In this document: piece after piece, positions 22,399 to 29,754 of the stretch
How the letters are laid out: each line of letters starts with the position of its first letter
Numbering within the stretch: position 1 is the stretch's first letter
Source of the DNA: Plebeiibacterium marinum
GTDB taxonomy: Bacteria > Bacteroidota > Bacteroidia > Bacteroidales > Marinilabiliaceae
DNA: 56,334 nt
Assembly (NCBI RefSeq): GCF_026013615.1
Contig: NZ_JAPDPI010000033.1
Coordinates: forward strand, 1 to 56,334
Direction: 5' to 3'
Position numbers and translations under genes: made by a program
Notes under the pieces: model-generated
The model's database searches: none
Told to the model about the DNA's origin: nothing
The model's input: only the letters and a program-made list of their open reading frames with translations

Positions 22399-22959
22399 AT
22401 GAAATTATTCACTGATGAAATATTAATAAAAGGACTTAAACGTGGTGAGAAAATATATATAGATCGTATATATCATTCTTATTCGAACAGGATCTTTGGT
22501 TTTGCACTGTCGTTATTAAAAGACAGAGAGGAATCTTATGATGTTGTACATGATGTGTTCTTAAGTTTATGGGAAAAAAGGCATACATTAAAAGATGATA
22601 CAAAACTGGAAGCTATTTTGTTTACTATGACAAGAAACAAAGTATTGTCATTTTTTAGAAAGAAGGATTCTGAGAGAAAGTATATTAATGAATTATTGAC
22701 TAAAGATGATAATCGCAAAAATGATTCAACAGAGCAAGATGTATCTTTTATTTTTTTAACAGAAAAAATAGAATATTTCCTATCGAAAATGCCTCAAAAA
22801 AGAAGAGATGTGTTTATGCTTTCACGAAATAAAGGAATGTCAAATAAAGAGATTGCACAAAAATTGAGTATTTCAGAGAAAACAGTTGAAGATCATATAA
22901 CAAGGGCACTTGCATTCTTCAGGAAAAACATTAATTCAATAAAAAATATTTTGTTGTAA
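22399..22959 (+). CDS. ECF RNA polymerase sigma factor
   Basis: 186 residues. Region 2 spans about 20-90 (HSYSNRIFGFALSLLKDREESYDVVHDVFLSLWE) and region 4 about 125-178 (LSKMPQKRRDVFMLSRNKGMSNKEIAQKLSISEKTVEDHI), with the helix-turn-helix. This is the Bacteroidota FecI-like type that pairs with FecR and an STN-bearing SusC. It probably drives susC and some or all of the locus. It is encoded divergently from fecR across a 262-bp gap instead of in line with it, so sigma and anti-sigma are on separate transcripts. No other transcription regulator is present in the window. Confidence 0.95.
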   Translation: MKLFTDEILIKGLKRGEKIYIDRIYHSYSNRIFGFALSLLKDREESYDVVHDVFLSLWEKRHTLKDDTKLEAILFTMTRNKVLSFFRKKDSERKYINELLTKDDNRKNDSTEQDVSFIFLTEKIEYFLSKMPQKRRDVFMLSRNKGMSNKEIAQKLSISEKTVEDHITRALAFFRKNINSIKNILL

Positions 22960-23079
22960 AATATTTAGAGGATTGTCGTTATGGGATTCATCACTGATGT
23001 TTGATTTTTTAAGAATTATCCAGTGTGAAACAAAAAGAAGGATACTGATCAGGATCAAAATTGAGGATACAATCATAGC

Positions 23080-23132
23080 AAAGGGAGCTTATTGGGCTCC
23101 CTTTAACCCGATTTTATAATACATAAATCGGG
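23080..23132. terminator. Two tandem hairpins between convergent sigma and GH43 genes
   Basis: Hairpin 1: aaagggagc (23080-23088) / gctcccttt (23096-23104). Hairpin 2: cccgattt (23107-23114) / aaatcggg (23125-23132). Both stems are perfect. They probably form a bidirectional terminator. T tails are short (ttt), so efficiency is uncertain. Confidence 0.6.
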
Positions 23133-23161
23133 CTTGATATATGGTTCTTATTAATATGTTC

Positions 23162-24217
23162 TTACTTTACAGCATCAACACCCTCAGTAGTCATGATTAC
23201 TTTTTTCATTGTTCCATCCGGGTTGTAATACAGGTAATCGATACATACCGATCTCCTGAAGCTTGCTCCATCTGTGGGTAAGCTGCCGTTGTGATATATA
23301 AAGTAGTCCTTGTTCTTGAATTCGATTACAGCCTGATGGTTGGTGTTGCTGTTTCCAGCCAACTCATTTAAAATACCTTTAAATTCCCAGGGACCATCAA
23401 TGCTTTTGCTCATGGCATAGGCTGTTTTTTCAGGGAATTCATAGGCATAGCTCAGGTAATACCAGTCGCCTTTTTTGTGGACCCAGGGAGCCTCCGTATA
23501 GTTAGGCAATTTAATGTCCATAATGGGACCATCAAGTTCAATCATGTTGTCTTTAAGTTTGGCGTAATGACAGCTGGTATTTCCCCAGAAAATATAGGAT
23601 TGACCGTCATCATCAGTAAAAATAGCCGGATCAATATCATCCCAGGTCATATCGTGCATTTTGCCACCGCCCACATCAATCTGGAAAGGGGCTTTAGTCA
23701 TGTCGTTTGTGATTAATGCTTTCCCCAAAGCATCTTTCCAAGGGCCTAGAGGGTGGTCAGCAACCGCAACGCCAATAGACTTTCCTCCTATGGTTGCATG
23801 TGACACAGTTACATACCAGTAAAACTTGCCATTTTTTTCTATAACGTGGGCTGCCCAGGCATCTCCTTTGGCCCAATTAAAGGCACTAACCGGTAATGTT
23901 GCTTTTTCTGTCCAGGTTACCATATCTGTAGAAGAGTAAATGAGCCACTCATTCATAAGATAGTAATGTTGACGGGCAGGGCATTCATCGTGTCCGGCAT
24001 ATAAATATACGGTGTCGTTATAAACCAATGCAGCCGGATCCGCAGTGTATTTGTCCCTGATGGTTGGATTTCCTACTTTTAAGGGGAGTGTGGATTCGGG
24101 GGCTTTTTCCTGAACTGTATTGTTGCTTTGGTTATTGCATGCCATCACAGTTAATAACATAAAGGCAGAAAATAGAGTAAATATTCCTTGCCTCTTAAAT
24201 GTGTCAATGCTGTTCAT
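23162..24217 (-). CDS. GH43 arabinofuranosidase/xylosidase-like lipoprotein
   Basis: 351 residues from ATG 24217; the upstream in-frame TTG at 24262 only adds a non-signal extension. The signal ends in the lipobox VMAC. The three canonical GH43 acidic residues are present: base Asp60 (YTADPAALV), pKa modulator Asp196 (WDDIDPAIF) and acid Glu242 (YTEAPWVHK). The C-terminal HNGSLPTDGASFRRS and the layout resemble arabinofuranosidase/xylosidase subfamilies. Expected role: removal of alpha-L-arabinofuranose side chains. It is the last gene of the leftward block, downstream of the MORN gene but separated from it by a strong terminator, so it needs its own promoter. Confidence 0.88.
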   Translation of the reverse strand: MNSIDTFKRQGIFTLFSAFMLLTVMACNNQSNNTVQEKAPESTLPLKVGNPTIRDKYTADPAALVYNDTVYLYAGHDECPARQHYYLMNEWLIYSSTDMVTWTEKATLPVSAFNWAKGDAWAAHVIEKNGKFYWYVTVSHATIGGKSIGVAVADHPLGPWKDALGKALITNDMTKAPFQIDVGGGKMHDMTWDDIDPAIFTDDDGQSYIFWGNTSCHYAKLKDNMIELDGPIMDIKLPNYTEAPWVHKKGDWYYLSYAYEFPEKTAYAMSKSIDGPWEFKGILNELAGNSNTNHQAVIEFKNKDYFIYHNGSLPTDGASFRRSVCIDYLYYNPDGTMKKVIMTTEGVDAVK

Positions 24218-24322
24218 TTTAGTTTTGTTTAAATAATTAGTATGCTTATTAAGAAGTTGCAATATCTAAATTGTGATGGTATATCAGGAGGATTATTATT
24301 GATATAAGGTTAAAAATTGGGT

Positions 24323-24365
24323 AAAAAAAAGCCATTAAATGAATCTGACTGATCCATTTAATGGC
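24323..24365 (-). terminator. Rho-independent terminator of the MORN-repeat gene
   Basis: Read leftward, gccattaaatg (24365-24355) pairs perfectly with catttaatggc (24341-24331) and is followed by eight Ts (24330-24323). It isolates the MORN gene from the GH43 gene. Confidence 0.85.
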
Positions 24366-24396
24366 CTATGCTGTTGGTAATACCGTAGTGTTGGTT

Positions 24397-25191
24397 CTAT
24401 ATACCCCTTACGCTGATACTTACCTTTTTTTGAAGTATCAGGGATAAACCATCATAATTTTTTGCTACGGCAATTACATTAATCGTTTTATCTAAAACAT
24501 GACCTTTAGGTACCCCAAACCTTAATTCTCCTTTTTTACCAGAAATAGGTTTGGCAGGAGTAAGGTTTTTATGGTAGTATTTGCCCTCAATCAGGTCGCC
24601 CATATAATATTCTACCGATTTAATTCTTTTAAGGTTTTCGCCTGCTAATGACAGTTTTAAAACATATCGGTTGGCCGTGGCAATTTCATTTACCTTAGTA
24701 ACATTAAGGGTTGGTTGTTCCCTTTCTTTGCCCAGATTGGTATATTCTTTTAAGCCAACAGCAGGGAGACCGCTCTTATAGCTGTATTCAGCAGCCAGAT
24801 TCCCGTCACGATCATATCTTTTACATAGTCCATCCAGTTTGCCGTTTACATAGCTTTGTTCTTTCCAAACCTTACCTGTAGAATGGTAGGTTAAACGTAA
24901 ACCATGCTTCTTGTTGTCTACATAGTTTATTTTTTCGTAGACTTTACCGTTTTTAGAGTATCTGGTACTTAAACCATGGCGGATGGTACTACCGTCTTCT
25001 TTAACCTTTACACTTACTTTCCATTCAACAGGGCCATTGGGGTCATTATTAAAATGCTTGGTTTTAATTATGGTTCCATCTGCATTTTTAGTTTCTCCGG
25101 ATTGTGATTTACTATTATCGCCTCCAAAGAACTGGCAACTTGTGGTTGCAATTACAATAGATAGTAGTAGTAAACTTGCTAAATTCTTCAT
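24397..25191 (-). CDS. MORN-repeat (YwqK-like) lipoprotein of unknown function
   Basis: 264 residues, lipoprotein signal with Cys19 (ATTSC). Residues about 70-145 are three to four MORN_2-type repeats with the xxHGxxxxYxxNGKxxxxxxYxxGKxxG pattern (NKKHGLRLTYHSTGKVWKEQ; NGKLDGLCKRYDRDGN). The C-terminal 100 residues are beta-rich and unrecognised. Relatives are often labelled YwqK-family antitoxins, but there is no toxin gene nearby and the protein is an exported lipoprotein, so that name should not be taken literally. It has its own terminator, and its tie to glycan breakdown is unclear. Confidence 0.75.
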   Translation of the reverse strand: MKNLASLLLLSIVIATTSCQFFGGDNSKSQSGETKNADGTIIKTKHFNNDPNGPVEWKVSVKVKEDGSTIRHGLSTRYSKNGKVYEKINYVDNKKHGLRLTYHSTGKVWKEQSYVNGKLDGLCKRYDRDGNLAAEYSYKSGLPAVGLKEYTNLGKEREQPTLNVTKVNEIATANRYVLKLSLAGENLKRIKSVEYYMGDLIEGKYYHKNLTPAKPISGKKGELRFGVPKGHVLDKTINVIAVAKNYDGLSLILQKKVSISVRGI

Positions 25192-25378
25192 GGTATTCTT
25201 GTTTAAATTCTTATTTCCTGTTATAAAGGTTCAGGCAGACAAAAATGGTTATAAAAAATTGAATTTAGTGCAATGAATTTGTCAAACTCTAACACTTTTT
25301 CGAATCTAATTGCCGTATTGTTCTATAAAACATTAGTTTATACAGCTTATAGCCTTTTTAGATTGTCTGCCTTGTTTT

Positions 25379-28210
25379 TTAATTTTTCCTAAAATCAAAT
25401 AATAATTTCATCCTGATGCCTTCATCACCCGATTTGATCCTGATATGTCCCGGTTGACTGTGAGGACCTTGTTGTGAAGTGGGTTTAAATGACTGTATGG
25501 CCGGAATGTCATATAAAAATGAGATGTCACCTTCCGGGAATGCGGGCATGGTGCGTCTTCCATTCATACGTCCTTTAGGCTCTTCAGGAGTAAACATTCT
25601 TAAAAATACACCATCTGTTTCGGCATACACTGTAAATGGGGCATTCTCTGATTGTACTGTTGCCCAATATAAGTTGGCATGGTAGCCTTTAAATTCGGGA
25701 TAAACCAAACCAAATTCGCTTTCGCCGGTAATGGTGTTGTTATAATCCTTTTGCCACAAACTATAGTTTGTTCCCTTAATACGGTTTTTCCAAACTCTGT
25801 AAGGTCCGCGACCAAACCATTCCATTCCTTTTACCTGTTCTTCAGGATATGAAAAGGTTAAGCCAAAATTATGAACTTCAGGATCAGTAAAGGCATCATC
25901 AAATCCTTTGCCACCCCTGCTTCGGTTAAGCATTACGGCATCCATTTTTAAAATGCCGTCTTTGTTCATAGTCCATACAATAGAATCAATAGCTCCAAGG
26001 TATTTGGTTACTAAACATGCATTTTCGTCAATTTGTGTAGTGTAATAACTTTGGAACTTCACTTTCATTCCAACAGGGACAGGTCCGTTGTTGAAAGGCA
26101 GACTTCCTTTTTCGTTTTTAACAGATGTGATTTGTCCTGATGACTGGCTGAATGATACTTCGACACCATTGGCAGCCAAAACAACCAATGAATCGGTTTC
26201 AGTTACAGAAGGCTTTTCCTGGGAGGCAGAAAGGGTTAGTTGCTCCTTTAGATAAGCTCCGTTGTATTTTATTGGCCAACTCCAGTTGCAAATAGAACGT
26301 CCTGATGGGTCAAATGCTTCAATTTCCAATACATCTGCATTAAAAAAGTTTTCCGGAATATTCATAGTGATTTTTGAGGTTTCTCCTGGAGCAATGTCCG
26401 GAAGCCCAATTGTACCGTTACCAACTTCCTTTTTAAGTTTACCTTTTAGCGGACTGTCTATTTTGTACAGTTTATAGTTCATTTTACAATCCTTCAGGTT
26501 GGTGTAAATGTACGTATTCGAAATATTGAATGTACCATCAAATGAAGGTGTGATATAAAGCTGTTTAAACTGGATGGGAGCCCATACTTCACGAACCGTA
26601 AATACACTACCTTCTTTTTCGCGGTATGGTCCTACAATTCCGTCAGGCGATCTGAAATCATCCGAATCAAGAATGCCCCCTTTGTCAGATCTTTTTACGG
26701 CATTATCGCAATAGGCCCACATAAAAGCCCCTGCAAAAAGAGGGTGAGAAGTCCAGTTAACCCAGAAATCTTCAAGTCCTGCACCATGTCCCTGGTCGTA
26801 CATGCCATGCATAAACTCAGTAGGCATAAATACCTTATATCCGTTTGTGAAGCGGGCCACGCCGGTTAAGTATGTAGGGTAGTGGTGTGTATCAAGATCG
26901 TTAAAATCTGCCCATGGATGGATCACATGTCTTTTTTGTGGATCATAATCAGCAAAATGCTTATCAAGGTTATAATTCCATCCGCCTTCGTTTCCGTTAC
27001 TCCATAAAACAATACAGGGATGGTTTACATCACGGGTAACCATTTCTTTTTGTAATTTGGGTCCCACTTCTGAATCGTAGCAGTTTTGCCATCCGGCTAA
27101 TTCATCAACAACAAACAGCCCAAGCGAGTCACAAACATCCAGGAAATGTTGATCTGGCGGATAGTGGAAACGCACCGCATTAATATTCATGTCTTTCATA
27201 ATCTGAACATCCATGATGCTGATTTTCTTGTTGGTAGTCCGGCCTCCTTCGGGATGGAACGAATGGCGGTTGATACCTTTCATCACTATTTTGGTGCCAT
27301 TCATATAAATCCCGTCTTTTGCCCTGAATTCAATAGTTCTAAAGCCAACCCGTGAAGTCCATTCATGGATAGTCTTGTTGTTGCTATCCAATAATTTTAA
27401 ATCCAACACATATAACTGAGGGTTTTCAGGATTCCAGGCAATGATGTTATCCCATGTAGTCTTTATCTGTTGGTTTAAATCATTGTTGTTTATGGTAAAG
27501 TTTTTTGTTTTAAAAGATGCGTTTCCTGTTAAAGGGGTGATTGTAGCTGTAATTTTTCCATTGTTCAAGGCATTTGAAAGCTTGATATCGGCAGTAAGGC
27601 TTCCATCTCCTTTGGCATTGACAGTTACCTGGTTAAATGCCGTTTGTGGTTTTGCCTCAAGATACACCGGACGATAAATTCCACCAAAAGTCCACCAGTC
27701 AGCTTTTCTTTCTGCGTTATTGATGCTGTTGTTGGCCGAATGTTTATGAACTATCACTTTTAGTTCATTCTTTTTGCCTGCGATAATCTTGTTTGTAATA
27801 TCATACGAGAAACGATAAAAACCTCCCTGGTGGGTATCTCCTGCTTTTTGGTCGTTTATAAATACCTCGGTATCAATCATTGATCCCTCAAAAATGATGG
27901 AAACTTGTTTCTCATTCCAATCCTTGGGTATTTTAAAACTATATTTATATGTACCTACTTCTTTAGAGGGCTCTTCGCCCTTTTTATAGAAACGCCCATA
28001 AGTATATTCTCCAAATCCCTGGAGTTCCCAGTTGCTGGGCACTTCAATTTTGCTCCATTTTTTACTGTTCTGCCCATCAGAACAATAAAAGTCCCATGTT
28101 ACGGTGTTGTTTAAACCTGTTCCGGATAAGTATTGGCGTTGTGTTTTTTGGCCTGATAATCCAATTGGAATTAACAGTAAAATGCAAATGATAAAATTGA
28201 TATGTCGCAT
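25379..28210 (-). CDS. GH2 beta-glycosidase (periplasmic)
   Basis: 943 residues with a cleavable signal peptide (about 1-20, IGLSGQ). The sugar-binding domain (about 75-190, KIEVPSNWELQGFGEYTY), Ig-like domain and TIM barrel follow (VRFHYPPDQHFLDVCDSLGL). The acid/base is Glu408 in WSNGNEGGWN and the nucleophile is Glu465 in MPTEFMHG. The C-terminal third carries a further beta-sandwich (WFGRGPYRVWKNR). It diverges from the LacZ-like GH2 at 4619 and probably has another specificity: beta-galactosidase, beta-glucuronidase and arabinopyranosidase activities all occur in GH2. It is downstream of GH28, GH106 and CE12 in the same direction, with a 111-bp gap. Confidence 0.88.
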   Translation of the reverse strand: MRHINFIICILLLIPIGLSGQKTQRQYLSGTGLNNTVTWDFYCSDGQNSKKWSKIEVPSNWELQGFGEYTYGRFYKKGEEPSKEVGTYKYSFKIPKDWNEKQVSIIFEGSMIDTEVFINDQKAGDTHQGGFYRFSYDITNKIIAGKKNELKVIVHKHSANNSINNAERKADWWTFGGIYRPVYLEAKPQTAFNQVTVNAKGDGSLTADIKLSNALNNGKITATITPLTGNASFKTKNFTINNNDLNQQIKTTWDNIIAWNPENPQLYVLDLKLLDSNNKTIHEWTSRVGFRTIEFRAKDGIYMNGTKIVMKGINRHSFHPEGGRTTNKKISIMDVQIMKDMNINAVRFHYPPDQHFLDVCDSLGLFVVDELAGWQNCYDSEVGPKLQKEMVTRDVNHPCIVLWSNGNEGGWNYNLDKHFADYDPQKRHVIHPWADFNDLDTHHYPTYLTGVARFTNGYKVFMPTEFMHGMYDQGHGAGLEDFWVNWTSHPLFAGAFMWAYCDNAVKRSDKGGILDSDDFRSPDGIVGPYREKEGSVFTVREVWAPIQFKQLYITPSFDGTFNISNTYIYTNLKDCKMNYKLYKIDSPLKGKLKKEVGNGTIGLPDIAPGETSKITMNIPENFFNADVLEIEAFDPSGRSICNWSWPIKYNGAYLKEQLTLSASQEKPSVTETDSLVVLAANGVEVSFSQSSGQITSVKNEKGSLPFNNGPVPVGMKVKFQSYYTTQIDENACLVTKYLGAIDSIVWTMNKDGILKMDAVMLNRSRGGKGFDDAFTDPEVHNFGLTFSYPEEQVKGMEWFGRGPYRVWKNRIKGTNYSLWQKDYNNTITGESEFGLVYPEFKGYHANLYWATVQSENAPFTVYAETDGVFLRMFTPEEPKGRMNGRRTMPAFPEGDISFLYDIPAIQSFKPTSQQGPHSQPGHIRIKSGDEGIRMKLLFDFRKN

Positions 28211-28321
28211 AATTATTTAGTTTTCAAAAAGAATAATAAAGTCTGCCTGTATCGAATAATCATCTGGATTCAAGGATACAAAGAGGCTTATTTATTATAA
28301 TTTTATAGCATGAAATAGTTT

Positions 28322-29743
28322 TTAGAACTTAATCTTTTTAGTTTTTTCAAGTTTTAATTCATCCTTGCCATTTACTGTAAAGTTATTGCATTTCCAGTTC
28401 TCAGCATATTTAATATAACCCGCTTTTTCTCCTTCAAATGAAACATTTGTAAATGTAAAATTATCAATCGTGCTCTCTTTAGTACCTCCAATAATAATGG
28501 CCGTTTGGGCATTTTTGACATTAATATCTGTGAATGTCATATTTTGGAATTTAGGAGTGCCAATTTTAGGATCAACAGGTTCAAGCATTTTTAACCAGTG
28601 ATCCGGTAGCTCATCTCTGTTGTAACCTTCAGGAAGCAAAGAATTACTATAGGCCGGATTCCAGTTTAAGTCTACTGTTAGCGGATATTTTACATTTTCC
28701 ATGGTGATGTTTGATAAATAGATATCTTCAATAATCCCACCTCGTTGTATGGTACTCTTAAACCTTAATCCATAAGTAGTTCCTTTTGCTTTTAGGTTAT
28801 AGGCAACAATGTGTCGTATTCCTCCCGAAGTTTCGCTGCCACAGGTAAATAATCCGGCTCCTAATCCGGCAACACAATCCCTGATAACAACATATTCACA
28901 TGGGCGGTCCACCCTTAACCCATCACTGTCTCTTCCTGCTTTCAGGCAAAAATTATCATCGTTACAATGAATACTGCAGTTTTGAACCAGGATAAAAGAG
29001 GATGAGTCAATATCAATGCCATCGGTACTGGGGCCATGGCCTTCAATATTGTTGCTCATAATAACGCCATCAACAGTAACATGTTTGGAGTAAAGGATAT
29101 GGAGACTCCAGAATCCGGGTTGGTACAATACTACCCCGTTAACGGTAATATCCTCACAATAGGATATGAGTATTCCTCTTGGGCGGTCACAGTCATAGTC
29201 AACTATCCATCGAAGTTTTTTCGCCTCATAATCTTTGCGCATTGACCAGTATTTGTCCCAAAACACTTTCCCCTTGCCATGAATTACGCCGTCACCGGTA
29301 ATAGCTGCATTTTTTTTGCCAATGATGTTAACTAAGGCAGCAGGCCATTTCATTTCAATTCCGGCCACGCGGGTATCAATGTATTTGTAATCTTCAATGT
29401 TTTGACTGCCTATAAGCATCGTTCCCTTTGGTATCTGGAAATTTACGTTGTTTCCAATAAATAGTGAACCTGTTAAATAAATTCCAGGTTGAAAGGTTAC
29501 TGTTCCTCCTCCTGCTTTTTCCGCTTCATCAATGGCTTTTTGTATTGCCTTTGTGTCCATTTTTATGGCATCACCAACTGCTCCAAAATCTTTAACATTA
29601 AATACTTTCTCCGCTTTAGGAAAAGTTTGCGCACCCACTTTCTTCATCCATTCAAATTCCGGTATCGCATTGTCGCCCTGAGCATTTGCCGATGAGCTTA
29701 CGAAAGCAAATATTGTTAATACAGTAAGAAAAATTTTAATCAT
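28322..29743 (-). CDS. GH28 polygalacturonase/rhamnogalacturonan hydrolase-like enzyme
   Basis: 473 residues with a signal peptide (about 1-21, SSANAQ), forming a right-handed beta-helix. It opens with the pectate-fold motif VFNVKDFGAVGDAI. Active-site motifs are STDGIDIDSS (Asp241), HCNDDNFCLKAGRD (Asp262-Asp263), then GLGAGLFTCGSETSGG and GLRFKST. The GHG histidine motif of canonical polygalacturonases is replaced by GAG. This suggests a substrate other than plain homogalacturonan, such as RG-I or a terminal galacturonide. Its start lies 11 bp after the stop of GH106, so the two are in one operon. Confidence 0.88.
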   Translation of the reverse strand: MIKIFLTVLTIFAFVSSSANAQGDNAIPEFEWMKKVGAQTFPKAEKVFNVKDFGAVGDAIKMDTKAIQKAIDEAEKAGGGTVTFQPGIYLTGSLFIGNNVNFQIPKGTMLIGSQNIEDYKYIDTRVAGIEMKWPAALVNIIGKKNAAITGDGVIHGKGKVFWDKYWSMRKDYEAKKLRWIVDYDCDRPRGILISYCEDITVNGVVLYQPGFWSLHILYSKHVTVDGVIMSNNIEGHGPSTDGIDIDSSSFILVQNCSIHCNDDNFCLKAGRDSDGLRVDRPCEYVVIRDCVAGLGAGLFTCGSETSGGIRHIVAYNLKAKGTTYGLRFKSTIQRGGIIEDIYLSNITMENVKYPLTVDLNWNPAYSNSLLPEGYNRDELPDHWLKMLEPVDPKIGTPKFQNMTFTDINVKNAQTAIIIGGTKESTIDNFTFTNVSFEGEKAGYIKYAENWKCNNFTVNGKDELKLEKTKKIKF

Positions 29744-29754
29744 ACTAGTTGTTG

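Noticed and set aside
24397-25191. Toxin-antitoxin antitoxin (YwqK label) for the MORN protein
   Set aside because: The protein has a lipoprotein signal and no toxin partner; the label reflects repeat similarity only.
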